Positions 15,636-22,748 of a stretch of 23,509 nt of DNA are shown piece after piece. Origin of the DNA: a virus. Below the pieces are notes generated by a model. The model made no database searches. It was not told the DNA's origin and was given only the letters and a program-made list of their open reading frames with translations. The DNA lies in the IMG/VR virus record IMGVR_UViG_3300023196_002659, positions 1-23,509 of that record. The stretch is one strand, 5' to 3'. The translations under genes were made by a program, and so were the position numbers. The stretch's first letter is position 1; every line of letters begins with the position of its first letter.

Positions 15636-17606
15636 ATGAGAAGAACAGTAGAAAACATTCGCAGATTTAGATTATCAGATTCGTTCATCGAACCATATGT
15701 TAACGCCGAGGTGCCTTGGGGTCCCTTGGGTTACATTACTTTCAAAAGAACATATGCCCGTCGACTAAGTGAAACAGAACCCGGCGCAACAGGTACAGAG
15801 GAATGGTTTCAAACATGTCGTCGCGTAATCGAAGGTATGTTTGATATTCAGAAAGAGCACGTTGTAAGACTGTGTCTAGAGTGGAACGATAATAAGGCTC
15901 AAAAGACTGCAAAAGACGCGTATGATCGCCTGTTCAACTTAAAGTGGACCCCACCTGGCCGCGGCCTTTGGATGATGGGCACTAAGTTTGTCGAGGAGAG
16001 AACTGGAGCCGCCCTGTTTAACTGTGCTTTCCGTTCTACCAAGGATATAGACAAGAAGGGTGGCTACATTTTCGCCTGGATTATGGATGCCCTGATGGTA
16101 GGCGTTGGCGTAGGATTTGACACGAAGGGCGCCGGCACACTAACAATTAAAGAACCTCAGTTCACCAATGATACGCTTGTTATTGATGACTCGCGCGAGG
16201 GATGGGTCAACTCCGTTCACATTCTTTTAGATGGTTTTTTATTCGGAAGCAACATTCCAAAGTTTGACTATAGCGCACTGCGCCCAGAGGGCGCCATCAT
16301 CCATGGTTTTGGTGGTACATCGTCAGGCGCCGGCCCACTCATAGAGTTACATGATAACCTGAAAGAGTTGTTTTCCTCCAAGGTAGGAGAACTAATCACA
16401 TCGGTTGACATTGTAGACATAGAAAATCTAATTGGTCGCTGTGTTGTATCTGGCAATGTTCGCCGATCGGCGGCCCTTGCGCTTGGTGAGCACGATGACT
16501 TCCGCTACTTGGAAATGAAGAATGATCAGGAGAAGTTGTATCATCACCGATGGGGTTCCAACAACTCGTACGCCGCACACGTAGGTATGGAGTATGGATG
16601 GCACGCAAATCAAACCCAGCAGAACGGCGAGCCCGGAACTATTTGGCTAGAAAATGCACGCGCATACGGCAGATTCAAAGATGGCATTAATTATGACGAT
16701 GCAGAGGTCGTGGGATTCAATCCTTGCGTCGAGCAAAGCCTCCATAATGCTGAAATGTGCTGCTTGGTGGAGACTTTCCCGGCGAAGCATGATGACTACG
16801 AAGACTATGTAAAGACGCTCAAGTGTGCTTATTTATACGGCAAGACAGTTACCCTTGTCAACACACACTGGCCAGAGACAAATGCAAAAATGCTCAAGAA
16901 CCGCCGAATCGGACTTTCCCAGTCAGGAATCATCCAGGCGTTTAAGAAGCACGGCCGCAGAAACCTATTAGAGTGGAGCGACCAAGCCTATGATCATGTT
17001 AGGAAACTGGATACCGAGTATTCTAATTGGTTATGTGTTCCCCGATCTATTAAAGTGACGTCCATCAAGCCCTCGGGCACTGTGTCGTTGTTAAATGGTT
17101 CAACCCCTGGGATTCATTTCCCTGAGGACGAATATTACATTAGACGCATAAGATTTTCAAAGACATCCTCCATGCTGACAGATCTAGAGAAGGCAGGCTA
17201 TCATATTGAAGATGATGCATACTCGCCCAACACATCAGTTGTCGAGTTCCCGGTCAAAGAGGAACACTTTACCAAAGGCAAAAAGGATGTCAGTATGTGG
17301 GAACAGCTTGAGATTGCAGCACAGTACCAACACTATTGGGCAGACAATGCGGTCTCTGTTACGATTACTTTCAATGAAAGTGAGTCACAGCACATCCAAA
17401 GCGCGCTAGAGATGTATGAGACAAGGCTCAAGGCAGTCTCTTTCTTAAAACTCAGTGAAACTGGTTATAAACAGGCGCCCTACGAACCAATTACCAAAGA
17501 ACAATATGAAGAAATGTCCAACAAAGTGACACCCATCCATAGAATCAAAACAGAAACTGCAGGATCCGGTACAAAATATTGTGATGGAGACCAGTGCGAA
17601 ATTTAA
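15636..17606 (+). CDS. Adenosylcobalamin-dependent ribonucleotide reductase, class II, monomeric type
   Basis: This is a 656-residue protein. Key cysteines are in place: Cys130 in LFNCAFRS, the thiyl-radical Cys364 with Glu366 in NPCVEQSL, the partner Cys375 eleven residues later (as in Lactobacillus leichmannii RTPR, Cys408/Cys419), and a C-terminal Cys649-x4-Cys654 pair for re-reduction. PPGRGLWMMGTK (106-117) and KPSGTVSLLNGSTPG (478-492) are conserved barrel segments. GVGVGFDTKGAG (156-167) is the family glycine-rich loop. The enzyme makes dNTPs from NTPs without oxygen or a small subunit, but needs host or salvaged B12. It is shorter than RTPR (739). It sits two bases after the helicase gene in one operon, supplying nucleotides for replication. 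Confidence 0.92.
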   Translation: MRRTVENIRRFRLSDSFIEPYVNAEVPWGPLGYITFKRTYARRLSETEPGATGTEEWFQTCRRVIEGMFDIQKEHVVRLCLEWNDNKAQKTAKDAYDRLFNLKWTPPGRGLWMMGTKFVEERTGAALFNCAFRSTKDIDKKGGYIFAWIMDALMVGVGVGFDTKGAGTLTIKEPQFTNDTLVIDDSREGWVNSVHILLDGFLFGSNIPKFDYSALRPEGAIIHGFGGTSSGAGPLIELHDNLKELFSSKVGELITSVDIVDIENLIGRCVVSGNVRRSAALALGEHDDFRYLEMKNDQEKLYHHRWGSNNSYAAHVGMEYGWHANQTQQNGEPGTIWLENARAYGRFKDGINYDDAEVVGFNPCVEQSLHNAEMCCLVETFPAKHDDYEDYVKTLKCAYLYGKTVTLVNTHWPETNAKMLKNRRIGLSQSGIIQAFKKHGRRNLLEWSDQAYDHVRKLDTEYSNWLCVPRSIKVTSIKPSGTVSLLNGSTPGIHFPEDEYYIRRIRFSKTSSMLTDLEKAGYHIEDDAYSPNTSVVEFPVKEEHFTKGKKDVSMWEQLEIAAQYQHYWADNAVSVTITFNESESQHIQSALEMYETRLKAVSFLKLSETGYKQAPYEPITKEQYEEMSNKVTPIHRIKTETAGSGTKYCDGDQCEI

Positions 17607-17621
17607 ACGAAGGAGAAGTAA

Positions 17622-17894
17622 ATGTTTAAGCCAGTAAACCGGTACATCTTGATTGAAGTACCCCCGGAAAGAGAGGTCGATACTCAATCGCTAATTGTAT
17701 TGCCCGAGGACTATGAGCCAGAAAAGGAAAACTTTGCTGTTGCTAATGTTCTTGACTCTGCTGATGATGTGAGATTTGATCTATGTGAAGAATCTAAAAT
17801 TATAGTCGATCGCTCTATGATCGAGCAAATTAAGATTGATCAAACTAATTACAACATTATTCTAGACAATTACGTAGTTGGTATAGTCGACTAA
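17622..17894 (+). CDS. GroES/gp31-like co-chaperonin
   Basis: This is a 90-residue protein with a GAAGGAG ribosome site. The N-terminal MFKPVNRYILIEV matches the first strand of GroES proteins (KPLxDRVLV). Residues about 17-30 (with SLIVLPED) take the place of the mobile loop that docks on GroEL, using an IVLP-type hydrophobic tripeptide. ENFAVANVL, SKIIVDRSMIEQIKI and NYNIILDNYVVGIVD follow the later strands (GEVLAVG, DRVLF, ylilxxxDILAVI). The length is near GroES (97). Phage co-chaperonins such as T4 gp31 adapt host GroEL to fold the major capsid protein. That role is inferred; the capsid gene is not in the window. Confidence 0.8.
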   Translation: MFKPVNRYILIEVPPEREVDTQSLIVLPEDYEPEKENFAVANVLDSADDVRFDLCEESKIIVDRSMIEQIKIDQTNYNIILDNYVVGIVD

Positions 17895-17895
17895 G

Positions 17896-17915
17896 TGACG
17901 ACCCAGGGGGGGTCA
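17896..17915 (+). promoter_or_regulatory. Hairpin covering the ribosome site of the endolysin gene
   Basis: GACCC (17900-17904) pairs with GGGTC (17910-17914). TGAC (17896-17899) can add to the stem with GTCA (17912-17915). The run of G at 17906-17912 is the only candidate ribosome site for the ATG at 17923, and it lies in the loop and 3' arm. Folding would hide it, as described for the T4 lysozyme gene on early transcripts. Confidence 0.55.
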
Positions 17916-17922
17916 ATAAAAT

Positions 17923-18861
17923 ATGGACAAGAATTTCTACAACGAAGCTTCGTCAAAGAAGCTTGGTTGGGAGCCTTCGTGGTTCGGAGAAAAGTATTTC
18001 GATGACAAGCTTGTCCGTGCTATCAAAAAATGGCAAAAGGCACAGCTAATAGCAGCCGATGGGTTGTGCGGCCCAAGTACTTTCCGAAGATTGTGGACGA
18101 CAAGACAAGCCGCCATTGATGAATACAAGCCTCGCGACTGTCATTACTCTAACTACATTATATACAATAGTGAGTTTTTTCCTATTGAGTGGGATAAGTT
18201 TGTTCTTTGGTCCGAGAAAGGTGGCTTGGCCGCCAAGCCTGGTCATTACTATGATTACTCTGGACGCCCCAAGCGAAGTGTGAGATACTTTGTAAATCAC
18301 TGGGATGTTTGCCTCAGCGCTACTTCTTGCCAGCGTGTCCTTGACAGGCGTGGCATTTCAGTACACTTCCTTATTGATAACGACGGAACGATTTACCAAA
18401 CCTTAGATATCCAGCATGCAGCATGGCACGCTGGCTCATCGCGCACAAACCGCCCATCGGTTGGCGTAGAAATCAGCAATGCTTACTATCCCAAGTATCA
18501 AGATTGGTATAAAAAGAATGGCTTCGGTGAAAGACCCGTACTTGAAGACGTGTGGGTTCACGGGAACAACCTAGCACCTTTCATGGGATTCTATCCCGCA
18601 CAAATAGACGCACTTAAGGCTCTTTGGCGCGCCATCAATGGCGCAACTGGAATTCCTTTTGAGACACCACTAAATCAGTTTGGAAAAACCTCAAGCAAAT
18701 ATGTTCAAAAGGTTGCATACGGAAACTTTAAAGGTTTCGTTAGCCACTATCATATAAACAAGGGAAAGATTGACTGTGCTGGTTTGGATATTAAGACACT
18801 TCTTGAAGAAGTTGAGCACGATATCGACATTATAGACTGGCCAAAAAAACAGAAAGAATAG
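17923..18861 (+). CDS. Endolysin: peptidoglycan-binding domain plus N-acetylmuramoyl-L-alanine amidase
   Basis: This is a 312-residue protein. Residues about 22-62 form a peptidoglycan-binding module (DDKLVRAIKKWQKAQ, then DGLCGPSTFRRLW). Residues about 118-290 are an Amidase_2/T7-lysozyme-like domain: His126 in YFVNHWDV, VHFLIDNDGTIYQTLD (148-162), the WHAG segment at 168-171, GVEISNAYYP (181-190), and His277 with Cys285 spaced eight apart, as His122/Cys130 of T7 lysozyme. Those three would bind zinc. There is no signal peptide, so release should need a holin or another export route. The gene follows the co-chaperonin with a 28-base gap that holds a ribosome-site hairpin. It should cleave the amide bond between muramic acid and the stem peptide at lysis. 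Confidence 0.9.
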   Translation: MDKNFYNEASSKKLGWEPSWFGEKYFDDKLVRAIKKWQKAQLIAADGLCGPSTFRRLWTTRQAAIDEYKPRDCHYSNYIIYNSEFFPIEWDKFVLWSEKGGLAAKPGHYYDYSGRPKRSVRYFVNHWDVCLSATSCQRVLDRRGISVHFLIDNDGTIYQTLDIQHAAWHAGSSRTNRPSVGVEISNAYYPKYQDWYKKNGFGERPVLEDVWVHGNNLAPFMGFYPAQIDALKALWRAINGATGIPFETPLNQFGKTSSKYVQKVAYGNFKGFVSHYHINKGKIDCAGLDIKTLLEEVEHDIDIIDWPKKQKE

Positions 18862-18887
18862 TATTTTAGCATACGCCTATTTACCGT

Positions 18888-19436
18888 ATGGGTTTTATAG
18901 TATCAATATTAATATATTGCAATATGATCGTTGAGCCGGCCTATGAAGCGCCTCCGCCGCTTAAGATAAACTCTCCTCACGTTGTGGAGATGTTTGCGAT
19001 TGGGGCACCCCAACAAAAAGCGGAATGGATCATAAAGCCGACAATAAGGGTCTGCGCTTCCGCCGAGGTTCCATTCTTTAGAGTCCAACGTGCAATGAGA
19101 TATTGGGAAAAGAATGGATACATTTTTGATGGAGTGGTTCCCGACTCTTCGCCCGCTTGCGCAGAACCTCGTTTCGGCGAAATCATAGTCACTTTACCCG
19201 AGGGTGGGTTTTCAGACGCACACCTGGCGTCGACGCGGCTTTATGTCAGCAACAAAACAGGCGAAATTTTAAAAGCAAAGATTCACATACTCCCTAAACA
19301 TGCACGTAAAGAGCGTGTTTTGGAGCACGAGATGGGTCATGCCCTAGGGTGGTCGCATTATCGGCAACGCTATCACATAATGCATCCAACGTGGGCCGGC
19401 GGCGGCTATGATTCCTATGGGATACGCAAAAGATAG
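18888..19436 (+). CDS. Matrixin-like zinc metalloprotease
   Basis: This 182-residue protein carries the metzincin signature HExxHxxGxxH: His147, Glu148, His151, Gly154 and His157 in LEHEMGHALGWSH. A Met-turn follows in HIMHP with Met165, eight residues after His157. That spacing and the HPTW end match matrixins (M10). The N-terminus is a short hydrophobic stretch (residues 2-15), a possible weak signal or anchor with no leading positive charge, followed by a Pro-rich segment. No Shine-Dalgarno is visible before the ATG at 18888; a second Met at residue 13 is no better served. The gene lies between the endolysin and a secreted protein, so a role in opening the cell surface or in processing surface proteins is plausible. 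Confidence 0.75.
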   Translation: MGFIVSILIYCNMIVEPAYEAPPPLKINSPHVVEMFAIGAPQQKAEWIIKPTIRVCASAEVPFFRVQRAMRYWEKNGYIFDGVVPDSSPACAEPRFGEIIVTLPEGGFSDAHLASTRLYVSNKTGEILKAKIHILPKHARKERVLEHEMGHALGWSHYRQRYHIMHPTWAGGGYDSYGIRKR

Positions 19437-19465
19437 TTGACACTTTATGCCAACTGGGTTATAAT
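19437..19465 (+). promoter_or_regulatory. Consensus sigma-70 promoter before the secreted-protein gene
   Basis: TTGACA (19437-19442), a 17-base spacer, and TATAAT (19460-19465): a perfect match to both boxes with ideal spacing. It begins on the base after the upstream stop codon TAG (19434-19436). Transcription would start near 19472, about 19 bases before the ATG at 19491, leaving room for the AGGAG ribosome site. Confidence 0.85.
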
Positions 19466-19490
19466 ACATCAAACATAAACTAGGAGAAAC

Positions 19491-20690
19491 ATGTTTACAA
19501 ATTTATTATTATCGCTATGCCTTATGGGCACAGCAAACGCTAGCGACTTAAGCGCCAGCGAGACGTCTTATTCAGGCGCATCTATTTTAGAAGGAGACTG
19601 GGACGTATCGTTTGAAACCGCTACCGACATCGCTGGCAGTGAGGGCCGATTTCCGTACGCCTTTTTTGAGGGGAATACGCTTTACGTGGGCAACTCGGAC
19701 GTTTATGATAACACCATTGATGCCATTGTGGAATTTTTCTGGTTTCAATCGTCGATTGATAGGGGTACAGATTTTTATGTTGCCGTCATCAAAACACGGG
19801 TTACGCCGGGTCACGACTGCTACTACGCACCCTGGGATTGGGCGAGAGGAGCACAGTGCAAGCTCTGGGCAGACGAGTGGAGTGATTGGGGTGAACATCC
19901 AGTTCTGAGCGTTGAGGCTATGACAGATGTAGCGCGCGAACAGGGTGCTTTTCGTTGGGACTGGTCGGTTCCATTTGAGTCATATGGCATGGATGCCTAT
20001 GGGCAAGTAACATTCCAGAACGCATATGGTATCGGCTCTGACTCTGAGGGTGCCGTGATGGCACACGGAGAGTATAAGGTGGATGAAGAGGGTACTGAAA
20101 TGCAAGCCGCCGGCAACGTTCAGGTGAAAGGCTTTCACTCTTCAGAGTACTCAGTCCAAACACAATACGAAGTAACACTGTATGAGTGGGATGTATTTGT
20201 TGATGGCCGTGCCGATCTAATGGCGTGGGACATGTACCTGAACCTTGGAGCCCGAGAAACACAGTCAGCTTATCATGAATACTTTTTGAGTGTTCAGGTT
20301 GAGGAAGGTATGCCCTTCAGGATCGATGAGTTAAACTTTGTGGGTAACTTTGATACCGGTTGGTATGACCCCTTTCACCATGAGCTTGGCGTAACTTTGA
20401 GCGATTTGGTAATCTCACAGCCATTCTTTATTCCTGCTGATGAACCTGATGATGAAGAAGAGCCAGTTGTCACAGATAACGACACCGGTGAGCCACCCAT
20501 GATAGAAGACACCGGCGCAGAACACGAAGAGGATTCAGACACTGGAGGCTCATTTGAGTTTGCTGAAAATGCGAGAGGGCCGAGCCCCAAGGATCCGGCA
20601 GGTTGCAACAGCGTATTGAACAGCCGAGGCAGCTTGTATGTTATCTTTATGGCTGCGCTAGTCGCTGGCTTTAGACGAAAAGAAGATTGA
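19491..20690 (+). CDS. Secreted protein with C-terminal sorting signal (MYXO-/GlyGly-CTERM-like)
   Basis: This is a 399-residue protein. Residues 1-17 form a signal peptide (hydrophobic core, cleavage after Ala-Asn-Ala), although the n-region lacks Lys or Arg. The mature part is rich in Trp, Tyr, Phe, Asp and Glu and looks like beta sandwich; I recognise no enzyme family. Cys residues in GHDCYYAPW and AQCKLW may form a disulfide. Residues about 325-363 are acidic with three DTG motifs. The C-terminus has Cys372, a short hydrophobic helix (380-394) and an Arg-Arg-Lys cluster (395-397), the plan of MYXO-CTERM or GlyGly-CTERM surface-sorting tails. That tail suggests processing by host machinery and display at the host surface. 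A consensus promoter drives it, so it may act early in infection. Confidence 0.7.
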   Translation: MFTNLLLSLCLMGTANASDLSASETSYSGASILEGDWDVSFETATDIAGSEGRFPYAFFEGNTLYVGNSDVYDNTIDAIVEFFWFQSSIDRGTDFYVAVIKTRVTPGHDCYYAPWDWARGAQCKLWADEWSDWGEHPVLSVEAMTDVAREQGAFRWDWSVPFESYGMDAYGQVTFQNAYGIGSDSEGAVMAHGEYKVDEEGTEMQAAGNVQVKGFHSSEYSVQTQYEVTLYEWDVFVDGRADLMAWDMYLNLGARETQSAYHEYFLSVQVEEGMPFRIDELNFVGNFDTGWYDPFHHELGVTLSDLVISQPFFIPADEPDDEEEPVVTDNDTGEPPMIEDTGAEHEEDSDTGGSFEFAENARGPSPKDPAGCNSVLNSRGSLYVIFMAALVAGFRRKED

Positions 20691-21583
20691 TACCTGAATA
20701 TGATAAGATTGTAATAGGTGGCACTCTACCGGCCCTGCTCTTTGCCTATTTAAATCAGTATCCTGTATTTTTTGCAAAACCAGAGAGGCCCTTTCGGTTT
20801 GATTACTTCGAGCCGGCACTTGATCTTCAGTGTGTTGGTATTCCGGCCACAGCGCAGGAGCTAAAAACGCCATCTGGTCTTAAAAAAATTGGTATACCGA
20901 AGTATTTACTTTGGGAGAGGTTGGTTTTTTTACTTTCTTTAGAGGGGCTCTTGCCTTTGTCCGATCTTTGTGATAAGATGAGATATAGCGGAGAAAGAAT
21001 TGTTTGCACAAATGAATATTCCAAAATATATGAATTTAGCTTTAATACTTGTTATTATTTTAGAGACGATAATCTTTCTAACCTAGTAAACCAGCAGCCA
21101 GTTAAAGAAAACAGATATCTATGCTATGATTACATAGCGTTCAACCGAGGAGGAAAACTTGAACTTGATTACTTATCAACAAATGATGATTTTGTCAGCG
21201 AGATATGGTTCTATTCATCTGACAGAATTGATGGGAATACTGGCGTTAAAGATGCTTGCATTGTCTCAAGGCTGACAGAAGAGCAGCTAGCCAGCGCTGA
21301 CTACATTGAAACAATGGCTCGATTTAAGATGGAAGCAATTCTGAAAGAAATGGGTGTCAAAGGGCCATACAACGGCCTAAGCCCGACTGGCCGCCCAAAA
21401 TATTACACCCTAAAAACCTCACACATGCATCGTGTCAAGACTAAAATCACCCATCCTGAATGGGAGGCTTCCGATAACGTAAAAAAGATAAGTACCTCGG
21501 AAAAAGAACTGATAGATATTCTCCAACAGAGAGACCTAAATAAATATGGTAGTTTAAAATGCGATTACACCTTGCCGGCATAG
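20687..21583 (+). CDS. Phage protein of unknown function with Rossmann-like N-terminus
   Basis: This is a 298-residue protein starting at TTG (20687), which overlaps the upstream TGA, with a purine-rich GAAAAGAAG site just before. Residues 5-21 (YDKIVIGGTLPALLFAY) look like a strand-glycine loop-helix unit of dinucleotide-binding proteins, but the classic GxGxxG is incomplete. Next comes VFFAKPERPFRFDYF, then a mixed alpha/beta body with many Tyr. A C-terminal segment holds GPYNGLSPTGRPKYYTLKTSH and a charged helix. I do not recognise the family. It overlaps the next gene by 25 bases, so the two are probably translated together and may act in one pathway. Confidence 0.6.
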   Translation: MIPEYDKIVIGGTLPALLFAYLNQYPVFFAKPERPFRFDYFEPALDLQCVGIPATAQELKTPSGLKKIGIPKYLLWERLVFLLSLEGLLPLSDLCDKMRYSGERIVCTNEYSKIYEFSFNTCYYFRDDNLSNLVNQQPVKENRYLCYDYIAFNRGGKLELDYLSTNDDFVSEIWFYSSDRIDGNTGVKDACIVSRLTEEQLASADYIETMARFKMEAILKEMGVKGPYNGLSPTGRPKYYTLKTSHMHRVKTKITHPEWEASDNVKKISTSEKELIDILQQRDLNKYGSLKCDYTLPA

Positions 21584-22437
21584 TGCCAGTAGCAAACATT
21601 AAGACCGACCATGAGAATCCCCTACCAGAGATTCTTCTACCCGTTGACAACGGCTTCTCGGCAATTCAGAAATCAGTGTACGAGTGTGCCATGGCCGGCT
21701 GTAGTACGATCTGGATAGTTGCCAATGATGATTTGATCCCCCTTGTCCGAAAAACAATTGGTGAGTGGATCTACGATCCCGTTTATTACGCCCGAAAATT
21801 TAGTAAATTTTACAAGGAACAACGGAAAGAAGTACCTATTTACTACGTTCCCATACATCCGAAAGATCGCGATCGTCGTGATTCTTACGGCTGGTCTATT
21901 ATCCACGGGATTCATAGCGCATGGCGAACATCCTACAAAATTTCACAATGGATTGTACCACAGAAATATTATATTTCTTTCCCCATGGGCCTTTTCGATG
22001 TTGAGCAAGTAAGAGAACACAGGAAAGATATAAAAGATAAAGAAAAGAATTTTTTCTTTACGCATAAAAATAAAACAGTGAAAGGTGACTTACCTCTTTC
22101 TTTCACGATGACAGGAGAAGATTTTAAGTTATGCCGACGACACATCAACAAAAAAACATCACGGGAGTATTTACCCCCTTTACCAGGCCAGCAATACCCC
22201 ACGCAGAAGATCCCCTTGAGTCAGCGATGGTCAGCCCGTCGCTTCCCTCTGAGCGAGATCTTCCAACCTCTGGCGACAGAACAAGAAAGAGCGACAAAGG
22301 TAGAGGTTGATTGGTTTTACGATGGCTCCACCTGGGGCCAATATATAGACTATTTAGCATCAGATAACATTATAGAAAAGCCCTACAAAGAACTAGTTAG
22401 GCCTCACAAACATGAGAAGTTCTCGTATGAGGAATAG
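21559..22437 (+). CDS. Nucleotidyltransferase-like protein (putative)
   Basis: This is a 292-residue protein. The N-terminal 60 residues read like the start of a sugar-nucleotide transferase fold: LHLAGIVPVA, then LPEILLPVDNG (22-32), a helix, then AGCSTIWIVANDDL (46-59), the usual place of AGIxxIxxVT in that family. YYVPIHPKDRDRRDSYGWSIIHGI (95-118) is a strongly patterned segment that may hold the active site. The usual GxGxRxxP signature is missing, so the assignment is weak. The last third is basic and proline-rich, with a terminal FYDGSTWGQYIDYL stretch. A role in nucleotide or sugar modification with the preceding gene is only a guess. Confidence 0.55.
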   Translation: MRLHLAGIVPVANIKTDHENPLPEILLPVDNGFSAIQKSVYECAMAGCSTIWIVANDDLIPLVRKTIGEWIYDPVYYARKFSKFYKEQRKEVPIYYVPIHPKDRDRRDSYGWSIIHGIHSAWRTSYKISQWIVPQKYYISFPMGLFDVEQVREHRKDIKDKEKNFFFTHKNKTVKGDLPLSFTMTGEDFKLCRRHINKKTSREYLPPLPGQQYPTQKIPLSQRWSARRFPLSEIFQPLATEQERATKVEVDWFYDGSTWGQYIDYLASDNIIEKPYKELVRPHKHEKFSYEE

Positions 22438-22442
22438 TAATT

Positions 22443-22748
22443 ATGAAATGGCTAGTACATCGAATCAAGCATAAGCTTGAGCACTATAAAATTAAGAATA
22501 TTAAAAAAGATCTCTTGCGTTATGGCACCGCATTTGTTATAATATTTATAGTGTGGGAGATCATAGAGGATATTCTATTTCCCCTGCTGTTTCTGTGGCT
22601 TGGGGCCGAGGTACATCCTTGGTTTTTGACGGGCGCTCCAATTAGTTGGATTTTATGCTTGCATCCTATCGCAGTACCGGTTATATGGACAGTATACATT
22701 AAATTATCTGGGAGGGTAAATGACACAGAGAACACAATCGAAGATTAA
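22443..22748 (+). CDS. Small two-helix membrane protein
   Basis: This is a 101-residue protein with a basic N-terminus (residues 1-27, many Lys, Arg and His), then two likely membrane helices at about 29-53 and 61-87, and a short acidic tail. The first helix contains a WEIIEDILFP stretch with charged residues inside the membrane span. It starts five bases after the previous stop, with little ribosome-site signal. A promoter for the downstream polymerase lies inside it, and it overlaps that gene by 29 bases. Size and topology would allow a class II holin, but it is far from the endolysin, so this is uncertain. Confidence 0.55.
   Translation: MKWLVHRIKHKLEHYKIKNIKKDLLRYGTAFVIIFIVWEIIEDILFPLLFLWLGAEVHPWFLTGAPISWILCLHPIAVPVIWTVYIKLSGRVNDTENTIED
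22515..22543 (+). promoter_or_regulatory. Extended -10 promoter inside the membrane-protein gene, upstream of DnaE
   Basis: TTGCGT (22515-22520), a 17-base spacer, and TATAAT (22538-22543) preceded by TGT, giving the extended -10 TGNTATAAT. The -35 box matches only three of six positions, which an extended -10 can offset. It would start an mRNA near 22550, about 170 bases before the DnaE start codon. Confidence 0.5.
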
